This document shows, one piece after another, positions 1 to 11,682 of a stretch of DNA of 64,000 bases. Location of the stretch: assembly GCA_032718475.1 (NCBI GenBank), contig JAUCBJ010000021.1, positions 1-64,000 of the forward strand, in the 5' to 3' direction. The stretch's first letter is position 1; the number at the start of each line of letters is the position of its first letter. The position numbers were made by a program, and so were the translations under genes. The stretch is from Nemertoderma westbladi. Lineage: Eukaryota > Xenacoelomorpha > Nemertodermatida > Nemertodermatidae. Under the pieces are notes generated by a model. The model was given only the letters and a program-made list of their open reading frames with translations, searched no databases and was not told the DNA's origin.

Positions 1-610
1 AGGATTCAGTTATACTTGAATAAAGAATAGTGATTAAACCAAGCAGCCAAGGGATACGCGATATATGACACTGCTGTATAAGTTCATTGAATGACTGTTG
101 ATTTCGAAACATTTAATTCAAAACTATATAAATGTTAATATAATGTTGGATTTTTTTTTGTAATAATTAACAGATGAATTATATTTCATTAATTTATTTT
201 TTTTATCTAATCACATTATTAAATAACGAAGCACAGAAATAATACTAAGATTGAATATTTAATTGAAGGTACAGTACCGAATTGAATATTTGAATGGGAG
301 AATCTTTTAGGCTCGTTAAGCCAAGGAATGCCTGTTCACCACCATGGGTGATCTTTCACAGTAAACCCTTCCACTCTGTTTCCCAAGTTGCCTTGGTTCC
401 CAATCGACCACTGAAGGATGAAAGCCGGGGTTGGGCTAGGCTGCAGCATTTAAAGCACTGTGCCCAAACAGTACTGCCCCATCTAGGGATCGAACATTGA
501 ATATTTGAGATTGCATAAGATAGAGTATTGAATATTGAATATCTTCGGCCGTCATCCCGTTGGTGACTGCATTGGCAACCATTTCGACAGTTTCGATTGG
601 TTTCGGCTCT
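1..610. other. AT-rich DNA without a recognisable gene
   Basis: I see no supported gene here. The stretch around 300-490 has higher GC and a short open frame, but it resembles no protein family I know and looks like part of a decayed repeat. Confidence 0.5.
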
Positions 611-948
611 TCAGTCCCCGAATAGACCGATGGTCGGCGTGGTTGCTGTCCCCATGACTGAGGCTGCATTACCAACCAAAATTGCCATCTCCAGGCGTTG
701 GAGCAGAAACTGGTGTGACCGCGGTTCGTGGGTGGCACTGTGGAGACGAGCCCCGATCTCCCGGAGGAAGGTGGATGTCTCTGGACCAGGGCGGCCAAAG
801 GTCTCAAAGGCCACGGGGTGAAATAAATGGCCCCGGTCCATTAGGTCGCGATACTTAGAGTTTTTAATGCGCTCCGCCCCCTTAGCTGAGTGCCCCTCGG
901 CAATGATGGTTTGTTGAAGGTGGCTGGGGGCCAGTGGATCTAGTAATA
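611..948 (-). pseudogene. C-terminal tail of a LINE reverse transcriptase polyprotein
   Basis: Read on the minus strand from about 948 to 640, the frame gives a pattern I recognise from the C-terminal tails of some animal non-LTR retrotransposon polyproteins. It has a K-Y-R-D-L segment, then H-P-V-A-F-E-T, F-L-R-E-I-G, E-P-R-S, F-L-L-Q-R-L and G-N-A-A-S-V-M-G-T. In full elements this tail follows the reverse transcriptase domain. No reverse transcriptase is present upstream, so this is a dead fragment of about 100 codons. The family is inferred from memory of such tails; the clade is not assigned. Confidence 0.6.
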
Positions 949-2276
949 ATTAACGCAAAGATATGATTAGGTAGGCCTACGTGATATTACTGTATTAATT
1001 TCTCAAACCAAACCTCCATTGACGTCAAATATATCCAATTTCTCAATCCATACTAATCCGTATGTAATAATGCAGTAATGTACACTGTAATGCAATACCG
1101 GTAATGTCAATGTCCAACCAAACAATGCGTTGAGTGTTATCGGACCAGCCTCCGAGAAATGTTAGGCTAACGGCACCTCGCTCTGTCGCATCAGTTTTTG
1201 TAGTGGTCAGGTGGTCTAGTTCCAGGCTACCAGAATCCGTTAGGCCTAGTGCATGATATAGAATCAGCACATCCTGACATCTGTGCAACTCCTGAACTCA
1301 CGCGAGCATTTTACAGATGGTGGTCTAATTTATATGGTCTTGTACCGCGAAACCGTGTATTATTTACAGATGTAGGCTAAATTTCGGGTCTTGTACCGTG
1401 CACAGTACTGGTGGGCCTACACAGCTACTGCTATTTTGCCTAATACAGGTCCCAGAGGTAAATCCTTACCCCACAGGCTGTTACCTCTCTGACTGACAGC
1501 GCAACAGCCCTCTCTCAGGATGTTGGCAGATAGAAAAAAGGCTTCGATTTCCGGACATTCCCTCCCCAACCCCCCCCCCCCCCCCCCCCCCGGACAGTTC
1601 CGTTCCGTTCGAGTAGGACACTACTGTTTTATATTTCGCACGTTTATTTTTCATTTTGTAAGGTAAACGGACCGCTTGTATCCAGACAAGTTGTACATTA
1701 TCCAATTTCCCTTTCTTAGCTCAGAAATTTATATTTTGCATCCCGATTTTACATTTTGTATCCACGTTTTATTTATGGATTTCATCAATTCAATTACACT
1801 GTATTGTTTGCTAATCTTTAAACAATTAATTAGATGACCTATATATTCCATCTGTTTCTCCTGCTCAAAGCAAAATCTAATCATGAATACTTTTTCACTG
1901 TAACTATCGTAACTCAACCAATTGGTCCTTTTTCGAACAAATCCTACATGGGCATTTTGGAGTTAACCCGCCACTACTGCTTGGCTCACTGGAAGTGTAT
2001 TTAGGTAAAGCTCTATTGTAGGCTGTGGCTCTGTTTAAGCTTAGCTGAGCGGCAGGATAACGGGAAATGCCGACCTCTCTAATAATGGGCTGGTCCCACA
2101 GGTCACTTTAAGGTAGGTGGTACAGTAGGTACTACAGTTTACATGTTCAAGGGCGCCAGTCCCTAGTCGCTAGCCCATAGTCTGTACTTTCGTTTATTGT
2201 TTTGGTTCCCCAATGAAAGGATTGAGGTTGTAACTTGAGGACCTAACTAATTATGGGGTACCGGTAACAATGGTTT
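949..2276. other. Non-coding DNA with a poly-C tract
   Basis: There is no supported gene. The most visible item is an uninterrupted run of about 25 C at 1568-1593, preceded by pyrimidine-rich sequence. The rest is mixed AT-rich DNA with scattered GGCCT and ACCGGT words, which are common throughout this window. It ends at the target duplication of BEL element A1. Confidence 0.5.
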
Positions 2277-2281
2277 GTACT

Positions 2282-3438
2282 TGTTCGCGCTTTTAGACCT
2301 TTAGCAGTTTAACCTGCCAATTTTAATTGTCTTTTTTGTATATCAATTATTTAATGTACTGAAGTTACATCAGCCGAAGCCAGCCTGTGCGCGATCATTC
2401 ACCCACAGTTAAGGGAGACTGGATTCGGATGCTTTGATAGTGATTGCAGTGTAGACCTACTGTATTATTCGATTGATCGTTAATATATAATCTCTGACAA
2501 TATATTTACTTTCGGGGAAATATTAACAGTTCCTTTAGGACGTGGCGCTTTAAGTATAAAACAGAGTTATGACTTATACTAATCACAACTGGATGGCTAC
2601 TGAGTTTCGTAAAAAGCGCATTCTTTAGGAGATGCTTTATTAACCTTCACACTACTTCACACGACTTCACACTAGTTCACACTACTGCGCACTGATCTGC
2701 CGACCGTCACTGAATTTGAACATATATAAGGAGGATCGCAACTGACACATGTAGGGATTATGAAATAGCATTCAATTCACACAAAAACCACTATAATGTA
2801 AGTCGCAGTTGCTACCGGTAAACCTATTCCTCTAACCTTTAGTAATCAAAGAGATTGAGGGTTTTATGATTATTCATCGGTATTCTCCAAATATATCAGC
2901 AATATATACCAACATAACACCAAGTAATAACAGAATCAAATAATGCGGTGAACAGTCAGTATGTGTTACATGAAGTATGATTCAGCAATGATTCAGTAGT
3001 TGAATTGTTAATAGTTTTACGTTCTTTTAATCAAAGCCATCTGATGTTTCTGATGTTTAGGTCAAAGTCTGAAACTTCCACAGAAGTACAGAAGAATCCT
3101 AAGCCAGTGTTCTGGGCTTAGAAAAGATACACACTGACTGAATTGCGTGAGTTTCTGTAGACACTGTCCAACACAAAGTGAAAATCGCTCTGATTGGTCG
3201 AGCGAGCCGAACAAAGAACAAAGAAAAGCTCCACGCTGGCATTAAATCAGCTGACAGATTTCGTCAAATGAGTTACAGTCTTTAGTGTATTAAGCGAATT
3301 GCGGAAAAATGGCTAGTTATGTCCGCTAAAGCACGCATACAGACATAACGGGTAAAAATGGCTTGTTATGTCCACTAAAAGCACCTACACGGTACATTGC
3401 GGAGAAAATGACTGGTTATATCCGCAAAAGCTTTTACA
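2282..3438 (-). repeat. 3' LTR of BEL element A1
   Basis: The 1157-bp left copy of the long terminal repeat is the 3' LTR in element orientation. It matches 13567-14721 along its whole length. On the plus strand it opens with TGTTCGCGC and closes with AGCTTTTACA. The same terminal words occur in the LTRs of A2, so the two families share LTR ends although their middles have diverged. Confidence 0.93.
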
Positions 3439-3456
3439 CCGCTCCCAGAAAATGGG
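3439..3456 (-). promoter_or_regulatory. Polypurine tract of A1
   Basis: Immediately inside the 3' LTR the minus strand reads CCCATTTTCTGGGAGCGG. The same 18 bases precede the 3' LTR of A2 at 29131-29148, and element B also ends its internal region with GGAGCGG. This is the expected place for the plus-strand primer. The tract is only partly purine, so its 5' limit is uncertain. Confidence 0.7.
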
Positions 3457-3531
3457 ATTTACTTCTATAAAATATAAAAAATCACAGTTTCTAAAATATA
3501 AAAATACTCTAAACAGTTAGTCTTTCTTACG

Positions 3532-5036
3532 CTAACGGTGTTTATGCAGTTTTTTGAGGCTAGCAAGAGTCCTTTTCTCTTTGGGGCGAGCTACTTTACT
3601 AGGAGGGCTATAACTCCTGGGTGAAGGGTGCAATACAATTGCATCGGAAGGTTTAGGATGATGGTCGGTGTATCCGCGGTCGAGGTACCCGGTTGATCGG
3701 TATCAACCTTAGTGGAACGAGGTCGAACAACCTTGAGAGAGCGTTTTAAGACAGCAGCTCTTACTGGTCCCTGACGGGTCATTTTTACGAAAGCGGTAGG
3801 TGGACCGTGTGTAGTGAGAAATTTCCTCGGTTTGATGATTCTTTCCAACTCGCGTTCTCGGGCTCCATCGGAATCGATATGCTTCTCCTCGAGCTGATTT
3901 TCCTCCGCTTGTCGTTGAAAGCATTCGTCCAAAACTCTTGCAGAAAGTAGAGTCGTCCAAGTTCGATATCTTCTTAGAGATTCTGGATTTCCCGATCGAA
4001 CTGAGATAAAGCTAATTCGTTTACCGCTTGGACTTGCTGCTGCAATTTACGTTTCTCTGAACAATCGTAGGTTCCTTTTCCGATCTTTTGACGAATAGTG
4101 TCCAACGTGTTTCGTACAACTCTCTCCTCCACCTCGGTGACAGGTTGTATCGGGTTTAACAGGGACAATTATATGGTTGAATGGCGATATTAGGTGTCCG
4201 CGTCCCAATCCGGCTAGGTAAGATGGGCGAATATCTAGGGAGCCCACAACCGGAGTGCCACCGACTAATTGTTCGGGTAACACTAGATCTTTGAACAGTG
4301 AGTACAGTTCGGGACGATCTGTCATACTATTAGGATCAAGAGTCTGAGGTCTCACCAAGGAACGGGGATGTCTGACTGAGTATTCCGGAACTCTGATCAT
4401 GGGTTTATTTAAGGATCGTTTGAGTCGAGCGAGCATAGGTGATACATCGAACAAGTTTCGCTCGAAACTCCCGTAAATATAGCGAGTAAAACTGTGTTTA
4501 GCTCAACGTTTCCGCAGATGTTTATGTCTTTCCGTTTGTCGGTTGGGTCTAGGACATTCATCGTGATAATACCAAAGACGCACGTCTTGTAGGGGAAACG
4601 CGGGTGATCTTTCTTCAGTTTTACAATGTTTCTCTCAAGAATTCCAAATATACGTGGGAGTCACTGCGTTTATCCGGTTCTTTAACGTCTTCTCTTTCGA
4701 GTCGATTTCGAATAGAATTTTCGCATTCGATTCTCAGTTTATCGTTCCGACTCCGCTGGGTATGATATTTAAATAGGACCATTTCCCTTTCGGTGTCGAC
4801 ATCGTCCGTATCATGTAAATCAATAGGATGACCAGTAGTTAAGAAGTCCATATACGTACCATTACGATGCGTATAGCGAGCGGTGAATTTTCTATAGTCC
4901 AATTCACGCGTGAGTTGTTCCTTTGACATTGGCGGTTCGATATGCCGCCGCCGCGTATTAAACTATCAACAAACGCTTGCAATGGTAGGGTATATCGCTC
5001 CCTGATATCAAGATCATCTTCTATCAACTCAGTCAT
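3532..5036 (-). pseudogene. Third ORF of A1 (env position), broken, unknown function
   Basis: Downstream of the pol remnant a coding region of about 500 codons begins with ATG at 5036 (M-T-E-L-I-E-D) and is spread over several frames: 4839-5036, 4621-4929, 4047-4454, 3974-4168, 3591-3932, and a basic tail ending at a stop at 3532-3534. The tail is rich in K and R (S-P-P-S-K-V-A-R-P-K-E-K-R). A2 carries a homologous frame from 27740, which shows that it is a genuine element gene. I see no signal peptide, membrane helix or zinc knuckle and do not recognise the family. The position matches the zinc-knuckle ORF of element B, which also has a basic tail. Frameshifts, one near the G-rich triplets at 4945, show it is now dead. 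Confidence 0.6.
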
Positions 5037-6757
5037 AGCTGCTATATGAGTTTATCGATATTATAATTAATCATAATTAGGCTAGCGGTCGTTGCTGCCT
5101 ACCCCTCAATGCCCCTGGACAGCGCAAGATCCTCAACGCTGATGTACTGTCGCCGATGTGCCTTTCACCAACGTAGTAGCTACACAACGACAACAATACC
5201 AGCGCGAGTCACTCCACTGTCCGTCCCAAGGGCTTAGATTTACTTCAGGTTCTTACTGCAGAGGTAGGGCTACTTTCACAACTGCGACTCGCTACTGTAA
5301 ACACACTTTAGTAGTAACATTCACCTATAAACGCACAAATTCCACACAACTGTCACAAATTGTACACATTCGGGCCATTTGTCCATTAGTCAAGTGCCTT
5401 CCAGAATGACACGTTATTATTATGTATCCCTGGATACTAGCAGTGTGCTATTTATTCCGGATGCTATTCAATGGGGCAAGCTTTCTATTGCTCTTTTAAC
5501 TCGCTTCTAATTCTAGCGTGGTTGTTGCCATGGTGACATTATGGAAAGCTAGCAGTAGAATTAGGGTAATTCTCATGCATACAGATCTGGGATGCTATTT
5601 AATTGTAATTCTTTAATTGTCAATATTCCCCTTTATACATGATTTTATGAATTTTATCGGCTATTGACAATATATTGGAGATTCTCGCACACTAATATAC
5701 TTAATAGGGTGAATCTCCGCTCCCATGATCTATTAATTAAGGGAATTTTGGGAATGTTATAAATTGCATAAAATGACAATTTATCAAATTCATGAGAGGA
5801 TATGAATTTAAATTTATTCCCGTAAATTTTATTATTTAATATTAAATAGACACAATTTTATTCCAGAGCATGTCTGGGGACTAGGATCCTGAATTCTGGG
5901 AAATTTGTCTTTTTAAGAGTATCGGTAAGTGCTACGATATCTTAATCGACTAGAATTTTAAAGGATCTGAATTTTAACAGATTTTAGATTTTCTTGGTTT
6001 ACAAACTCCTCAGAGTTTATTTGTCGGCATTTACTCTATTATATTTGTTTTAATAGATTTTTATAAATATTAAATAGTTAATATTTAAGATGGGCACCGA
6101 TTTATTCCAGAACTTGTCTGGGGACGTTAACCACTGATTCTAGAATTTTGTCTTTCAAGTATATCGGTGGGTGCCGCGATATCTTAATCGACTAGAATTA
6201 CAGATGGTCAAAGGGTTTAACAGATCGATTTTGCGTTTTACGCTACTGTTAAAGGGACATCACGCTACTATATGTATTATTTAATATACGGTATGAGAGC
6301 AATATTGCAAGAAGCAATGTCAGTGAGAAGAGGCAAGTCGTTTCCAAGGTCTACCCAGAGCTTGGTTTAGCTGAGACATGAGGATCTGAACTTTGCATTC
6401 CTAATACTCTACTTACCAATAATACTTGAATATAGTAGGAGCTTTATTGTACTTTAATAAGTACGGACATTTCATCTTACTGTAGTCACGTATTTATAAT
6501 ATGATACGGACAGTAAGGAAAGAGAAAAAGAATTATTTCTCGCCGTTGCACTAAATATATGATATAATATAAGTAAGTAAGTAATAAACACTAATATATA
6601 TTGCACTAATCTACTAAATAATCGCTAAAATAACATTCTACTAAATAAAATTAAAGAAAACGATTATAATAAAATTACATAATATAATACATACATAAAT
6701 ATAAAATAATAAAAACAAATATAAAATAATATAGTCACACACCCACTCCAGACGCTG
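5037..6757 (-). other. Non-coding block of A1 between pol remnant and third ORF
   Basis: About 1.7 kb without an open frame of note. It contains two diverged direct repeats, around 5860-5955 and 6100-6200. Each has the words gtctggggac, ccgatat/cgatatcttaatcgactagaatt in part, and a spaced cluster of short AT stretches. The same pair is conserved in A2 at 26632-26733 and 26810-26912. It may replace the integrase-coding region deleted from this lineage. Confidence 0.55.
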
Positions 6758-8164
6758 TTACGTTGGGGAGTCCCTAGATGTTTGTTGGATTAGGGAGGTG
6801 GTCGTGGGAAGAGTATCTTGCCTTCCATAGTTTCCGGACAGTTCTCGGTCTCTTTCCAGTAAACATAAACGACCAACTGGGCGATTGAGTTGTTGTGTTT
6901 CGAATACAATTCCAGGTTTCCTCTTCGTCCTGGAATAGTGACGATAGAAACATCGCTTCAAATACACGACGGCCTTACAAAGCCGATTCCAGGAGCTATA
7001 GTGGTTTATCGCTCCCTGCAGGAGAGGTGAGAGTCCCTGCGAGACGTCTGGTGTTCCAGATTTCCAGTCTCTTTCTCTGATTTCCACAACAGAGTTATTT
7101 GTGGCGGGGGAGTTTAGACCCACAGCGTCGTCCCCTGAAATGTGTAGTACAGACAGATCAATCGCGGGTTTAAATAACTTTGATTTACTCGTCCGGGTTT
7201 TAGGTTTGACTTTCTCCGCTCCCTTGGCTTGTCTAATCTCAGCCGTGGTGAGATGAGGAGGCCATTCATCCTCTTCTTTACTTAGGAAGTCGGGTCCACC
7301 TAACCAGTCTGGAGTATCTATCAGTTCTTGAGGAGTTGCTCCTCTGGAAGCGATGTCGGCTGGATTAATCGTCCCAAGGCAATGTCTCCATTGATCTACA
7401 TTAGAGTTAATATCGTCATTATCTGAGGAGTATGGTGTTCCCTCAGTTGTGGTTGTCTCTCCCTCACTGATGTCTTCTTCCCATTCACTCACCTGATGGA
7501 CCTGATCTTTGGGTAGCCTTTCCATGAGTGTCCTACGGGAAGGTCCAGTGAAGTACCAACCTACTCTTGTTCTTCCCGCATAGGTTTGCAATGGTTGCGG
7601 TCGAGCAGGCCGTTTCTCTAATGTCTCAAGCGCCTCATGCGCATTTTGGCCGATGAGTATCTGTACCCCTGGGTAGTCGGTGTTGAATCTAGGTATCTCA
7701 TGCTGCTGGGTGAAATCGTCTTCATCCCAGTTATAAGGTTCCACTTGGCTGGTAGCGAAGTTCTTTATCGCCACCATTTTTACTGACCTTATACTGTGTT
7801 CTCCTAGTTCATCCTGGGGGGTGGACAACGCGCCTACATAGTAGTCTGTAGCTACTGTAGATTTCCAAACCTGCATAATTCCTGAAAGGTTCAACTTAGT
7901 TCGGAACTTGGGTTGTCCAGCAAAGATGTCTTCGGCTAGTTCTTTGTCGATGAATGTTCCTGTGCTGCCGGAGTCAAGGAGGGCGTTCACTATATAGCTC
8001 TTTTTTAACCCGTGGACTCTCAACTGCACTACGGGAAATTCCCGGATTCCTACATTGGAAGTTGGCGCTTTCCAAGATGGTTGTCGGTCCGGAATAGTTA
8101 GGGGGAGCTCGCTATCGGTTTCAGTCTCATACGTAAGCGCTCGATACACCGCGGTGTTTGTCAT
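6758..8164 (-). pseudogene. Retropepsin plus truncated pol of A1 (no RT, RNase H or integrase)
   Basis: The 468-residue frame starts with a Pao-type aspartic protease (DUF1758-like). The catalytic motif A-L-L-D-S-G-S lies near residue 60 and I-L-I-G-Q-N-A-H near residue 170, followed by R-V-G-W-Y-F-T-G-P, which normally leads into reverse transcriptase. Instead the sequence passes through an acidic linker straight into W-R-H-C-L-G-T-I-N-P-A-D-I-A-S-R-G near residue 260. That motif normally marks the end of RNase H. The missing block in an intact Pao pol is several hundred residues. After a further 200 residues (S-S-W-N-R-L region, which usually precedes integrase) the frame stops with no HHCC or DDE motif. 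It is offset from gag by a frameshift at 8165-8175. A2 has the same junction. Confidence 0.8.
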
Positions 8165-8174
8165 ATAACAGGAT

Positions 8175-9413
8175 TCATTTTCGTCGTGAGAATTCGTCTG
8201 TGTAGAATCCTTCCATCTCAGAGCTGTGGTCAGTGTCGTTCACATCACTGAATTGGACATGTAGTTCGGGCTCACTTACCTGACTCGTGCGGGTTCTTTC
8301 AAATTCTGTGTGCAGCAAGATATGATGTTTCGCGCCGCACTTAGCACACCTAGCATCTGAGTAACAGGTCCGCCGTTGGTGTCCTCGTCTGAGACAATTA
8401 TAACACAACCGCTTATCCCACATGACATCACGTCTATCCTTTAGGGATTTCTTTAAGAATTCATCACACCCACTCAAGCGATGGGGCCCGTCACACAATA
8501 CACATTTGGGCTTGATGTTGCTTACTTTAACCTGTGCTGTGTGGTGCACACTTGTTCTTTCCTCGGGCTTTCTTCCATGAATTCTCTTAGGAGACGTGGG
8601 AGGAGTTTTTGTTGTCTGTTCTCTCCTGTCACTGGTTCGAGACTTAAATTTACTTAAGTCTTTAGGTGCTTTGTTGACATAGTAAGATCTTTCGGTGTCT
8701 TTCCCGCTGTTATCCTCGTGGGAGGTTTGGCTTTCACCGTCGTCTGTATAACACACTGGTGTTACCTTTCTCCTAGAAATGGGTTTTTCACTTACCTCAC
8801 TTTCAGGAGTCTTCTCTCTAGACTGTTTTAGGAGTTGTAATCTTACCTCTCGGTTTAAGAATGACAGAAGGTCCGTCATGGTTGGATCTCTATGTTGTTG
8901 GTCCATCAAATAGAGAACCTTTTTGTCCCAGCGAGTACCTACTTCACCCTTTGGCAAAGCTGATGCTAAGGCTCCTACAACCATGGAATTCTGGTATTCA
9001 TGAGACTTACCCAACCAGTCTAATTGTCTACAGATCTCCTGAATCTCATCGGAAAACTCTATAATCCCGCTGCTAAGGAACTTTCGGGGCGCTACTAATT
9101 TCGCATACAAATACCTAGCTATGTTTGTCATATTACCATACCTGATGTTTAGTGTATCCCAAACTTGTCTTAATCCATCTGGATGTCCAATAAACTTTAA
9201 CGCCATTAACTTGGGAGATCCTTCCAAGCATTCGATGAGGAATCTAAGTTTCTCTCCGTTAGATAGCACAGAGTTCTGTATGTTATCTTTATAATATTCA
9301 TTAAAAGGTAACCATTTCATCTCATCTCCGTTGAACTTGACGATCTCTCCCACCTTTACCGCTTGACGGGCTTCGGTTCTAGCCATTTGACGCTTAAAAC
9401 TTTCTTGAGCCAT
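8175..9413 (-). pseudogene. Gag C-terminal half of A1: Pao capsid-like domain and zinc knuckles
   Basis: The 412-residue frame carries the Pao/BEL gag domain (DUF1759-like). Its marks are V-K-F-N-G-D near residue 27, F-L-I-E-C-L-E-G, and H-E-Y-Q-N-S-M-V-V-G-A-L. Three zinc-binding motifs follow near residues 305-375: C-V-L-C-D-G-P-H with a fourth Cys, C-Y-N-C-L-R-R-G-H with a fourth Cys, and C-A-K-C with H-H-I-L-L-H. These would bind element RNA during particle assembly. In A2 this segment is in one frame with the coiled-coil part of gag; in A1 a frameshift near 9414-9480 separates them. Confidence 0.82.
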
Positions 9414-9421
9414 CGTATTAT

Positions 9422-10891
9422 TTAATATCGAGTTATCGGTATATGAATTTCTCGGATTATGATCAGGTCTATATGGAATATCATTATCAACAGGTTTATC
9501 GTTCCCTTAATGGGGTTTACTATAGGAGTTTCTACTTCACTAGCAGTATAGATGCGTGTAGGCTCCACACCTTGCGCATGAAATACTTCAGACCTAACAG
9601 GTTGACACATTGTTACAGGGGGTGGTGGTATACCCCTTTGTATATTTACTAATTTATCGCGTTCTAACGCGATACTCTGCTGCACTTCTTGCAACTCTAA
9701 CCTACTTTCCCTTACGGTTCCCTTGAACTGTTGAACAGTCTCCTGCATCTGCCCGAGCAGGAGATCCATCCCCCGCCGTCCCTCATCCACCCACTCAACC
9801 GCCGAAGCGGGAGCCGCCAACATAGTAGCGGGTAGACGAGGGACGACGGGCGATAAATTGTTGATGTCTCGCTCGGCGTCCAGGACAAGAATTGTCTCAG
9901 GGGCTGTTCTACTGGGCACAGGTAGTTTAGTACTGTGCAAAGGGAATTTAGAGTTAGGTTCTGGAAGTACAGGGGTCTCTATCACAGAGGGGGTGGCTTC
10001 GAGAACAGGCCTAATTATTTCAAGCTCATCTACTATAGTAGGGAGTCTTTCTACAATAATTTGGTCTGTAGGCTCAGGATTACTTAAATCTACACTAGCT
10101 AGTTGCCTTCTCACAGCTGGAGGCAAATTAGGCAATTTGTGCCGGTGCAACGCTCTTCTACGTCCGCTGGAACGAGATTTATTTCCTCTACCTTCAGGAT
10201 CTGTTGTATCGCCTTCATCAGAGGATGTAAATCCCTGTCTCTTTGGAGTAGATCGACTTAGCAGCTGCATCTGAGTAGCTGTTCTCTGTTTATTTAAGTA
10301 ATCTTGCTTCACTTGAAGATTTTCCAACTCTAGTTGGGCTGTCTCTTCAGATGCCCTCCGTTCCGCTTCTGCCACTGCCTCTGCCGCTTTTCTTTCAGCT
10401 TCTACTGCTGCCGCTTTTCTTTCAGCTTCTGCCGCTGCCGCTGCCGCTTTTCTTTCAGCTTCTGCCGCTGCCGCTGCCGCTGCCGCTGCCGCTTCTGCTT
10501 TCCTTCGGTCTTCTATTATCCTTTTCTTTAGTTGTTCTTCCTGTTGCTTAATGATGAGGAGGCGTTCATCCCATTTAGCGTTATCAGCGGCCGACATTTC
10601 CGCATCTAACGAGTCCAACACCAATTTGGCTCCCTCACTATTGGGGCGAAGTCCAGCTAGCCGTCTCCTTAACTCTTTGTCACCTATAAATCGTTGATAG
10701 TCCGACAGATAGATGTCAATAGCATCCTTCTTAGGAGGTTTCTCTGATGTGAAGTCGCTTTCCACCTGAGAAAAGGTAGCGTCTGTTGATTCTCCGTGGG
10801 TCATGCGCTCGGTTAGCTGAGCTTTCCATTGTGTAGTTTCTTGGACTTTAAGACTCACCCGTTGGAACCAAGTCTTTACGGCAACCTGCAA
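9422..10891 (-). pseudogene. Gag coiled-coil region of A1 with alanine-rich repeat
   Basis: The 489-residue frame is predicted mostly helical. From about residue 130 it has repeated A-E-A-E-R-K-A-A-A blocks encoded by (GCN)n-rich DNA at 10360-10500, followed by K- and E-rich helix. Later segments include R-R-G-M-D-L-L-L-G-Q-M-Q-E-T-V and a second heptad-like helix. It is in the same frame as the upstream piece at 10985-11386, but two in-frame stops (in 10892-10987) interrupt it. Such regions probably mediate Gag multimerisation; this is inference from the coiled-coil character. Element B Gag has an analogous Ala/Glu/Arg repeat. Confidence 0.75.
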
Positions 10892-10984
10892 CGACGTGTC
10901 TTGGCTTCTCTTCGAGGCTTTCTCAAAGGCTGAAAGGATCAGTCTGATCCTTAAGATTCATTCTCGAACTTGATAAAGCAGCTC

Positions 10985-11682
10985 TTACTGCTCTTGAGGT
11001 CTTTGACGTTGTTGAAACAGGTGTTCCTCTAAGCGCTCCAAAGAGCTGAAGAATCCCTGGACATATTCTCCTGCCGACCTCTTCCACACAGCTGGATCTT
11101 GAGTGTCTCTTACTACTCCCATCCTGTATAAGTCTTCCCAGGCAGCTTCCGATAATTTAAACGGGAGTCCGGGTCCGGGGAAGTTCCATTGCGTCTCGAC
11201 AATAGAATTCAGTTCCTCCATCGTGTATCCCACATAACTGTCCCTGGTCGATCGCTTACTTTTCGCCCAATTGATTGGATGTTCTTCCACAGCGATCATT
11301 ACTCTAGCGAGTACGGCTCCAGGAAGAATTAGAAGTGGATCTGGATAAACCGCTTCTGTCATCCTTGCTCCGATCTCGGGTGTCAACTCTACAGTATCTG
11401 AACTACTGGACTACTGAACTACTGCTGCTGTTTAACAGCTGCTTCTTGGTCCCGCTTAACTTGAGCCCGAGTGCCTATAATAGACCTATGGTGATTTACT
11501 AGCCTAGGGTCTGATACTACTACTGGAGGGATGACCCTTCTTACAGTAGGAGGGGACTTGGACTTTGGTCTGGGATGTTCTATACTTTGATCTTGGTCAC
11601 AGATCTTTTTAAGACACTGTCTAACACTCATTCTAACACTTTCTAAGAGACTATCTGACAGTGTTTGTTGTGTGTCAGACAT
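10985..11682 (-). pseudogene. Gag N-terminal region of A1, two broken frames
   Basis: Translation would start at ATG 11682 (M-S-D-T-Q-Q). The first frame runs 11419-11682 and stops after a run of glutamines. The second runs 10985-11386 and contains W-N-F-P-G-P-G-L-P-F and A-A-W-E-D-L-Y-R-M-G. A2 carries both pieces in one frame from 21098, so the break near 11390-11420 is a lesion of A1. This N-terminal region has no family I recognise. Its conservation between A1 and A2 shows that it belongs to gag. Confidence 0.75.

Noticed and set aside
436-821. Overlapping ORFs on both strands around the LINE tail
   Set aside because: Only the frame at 611-948 minus shows a recognisable protein pattern.
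10334-10551. Cys/Arg/Phe- and Leu/Pro-rich plus-strand frames in A1
   Set aside because: Shadows of the gag repeat on the opposite strand.
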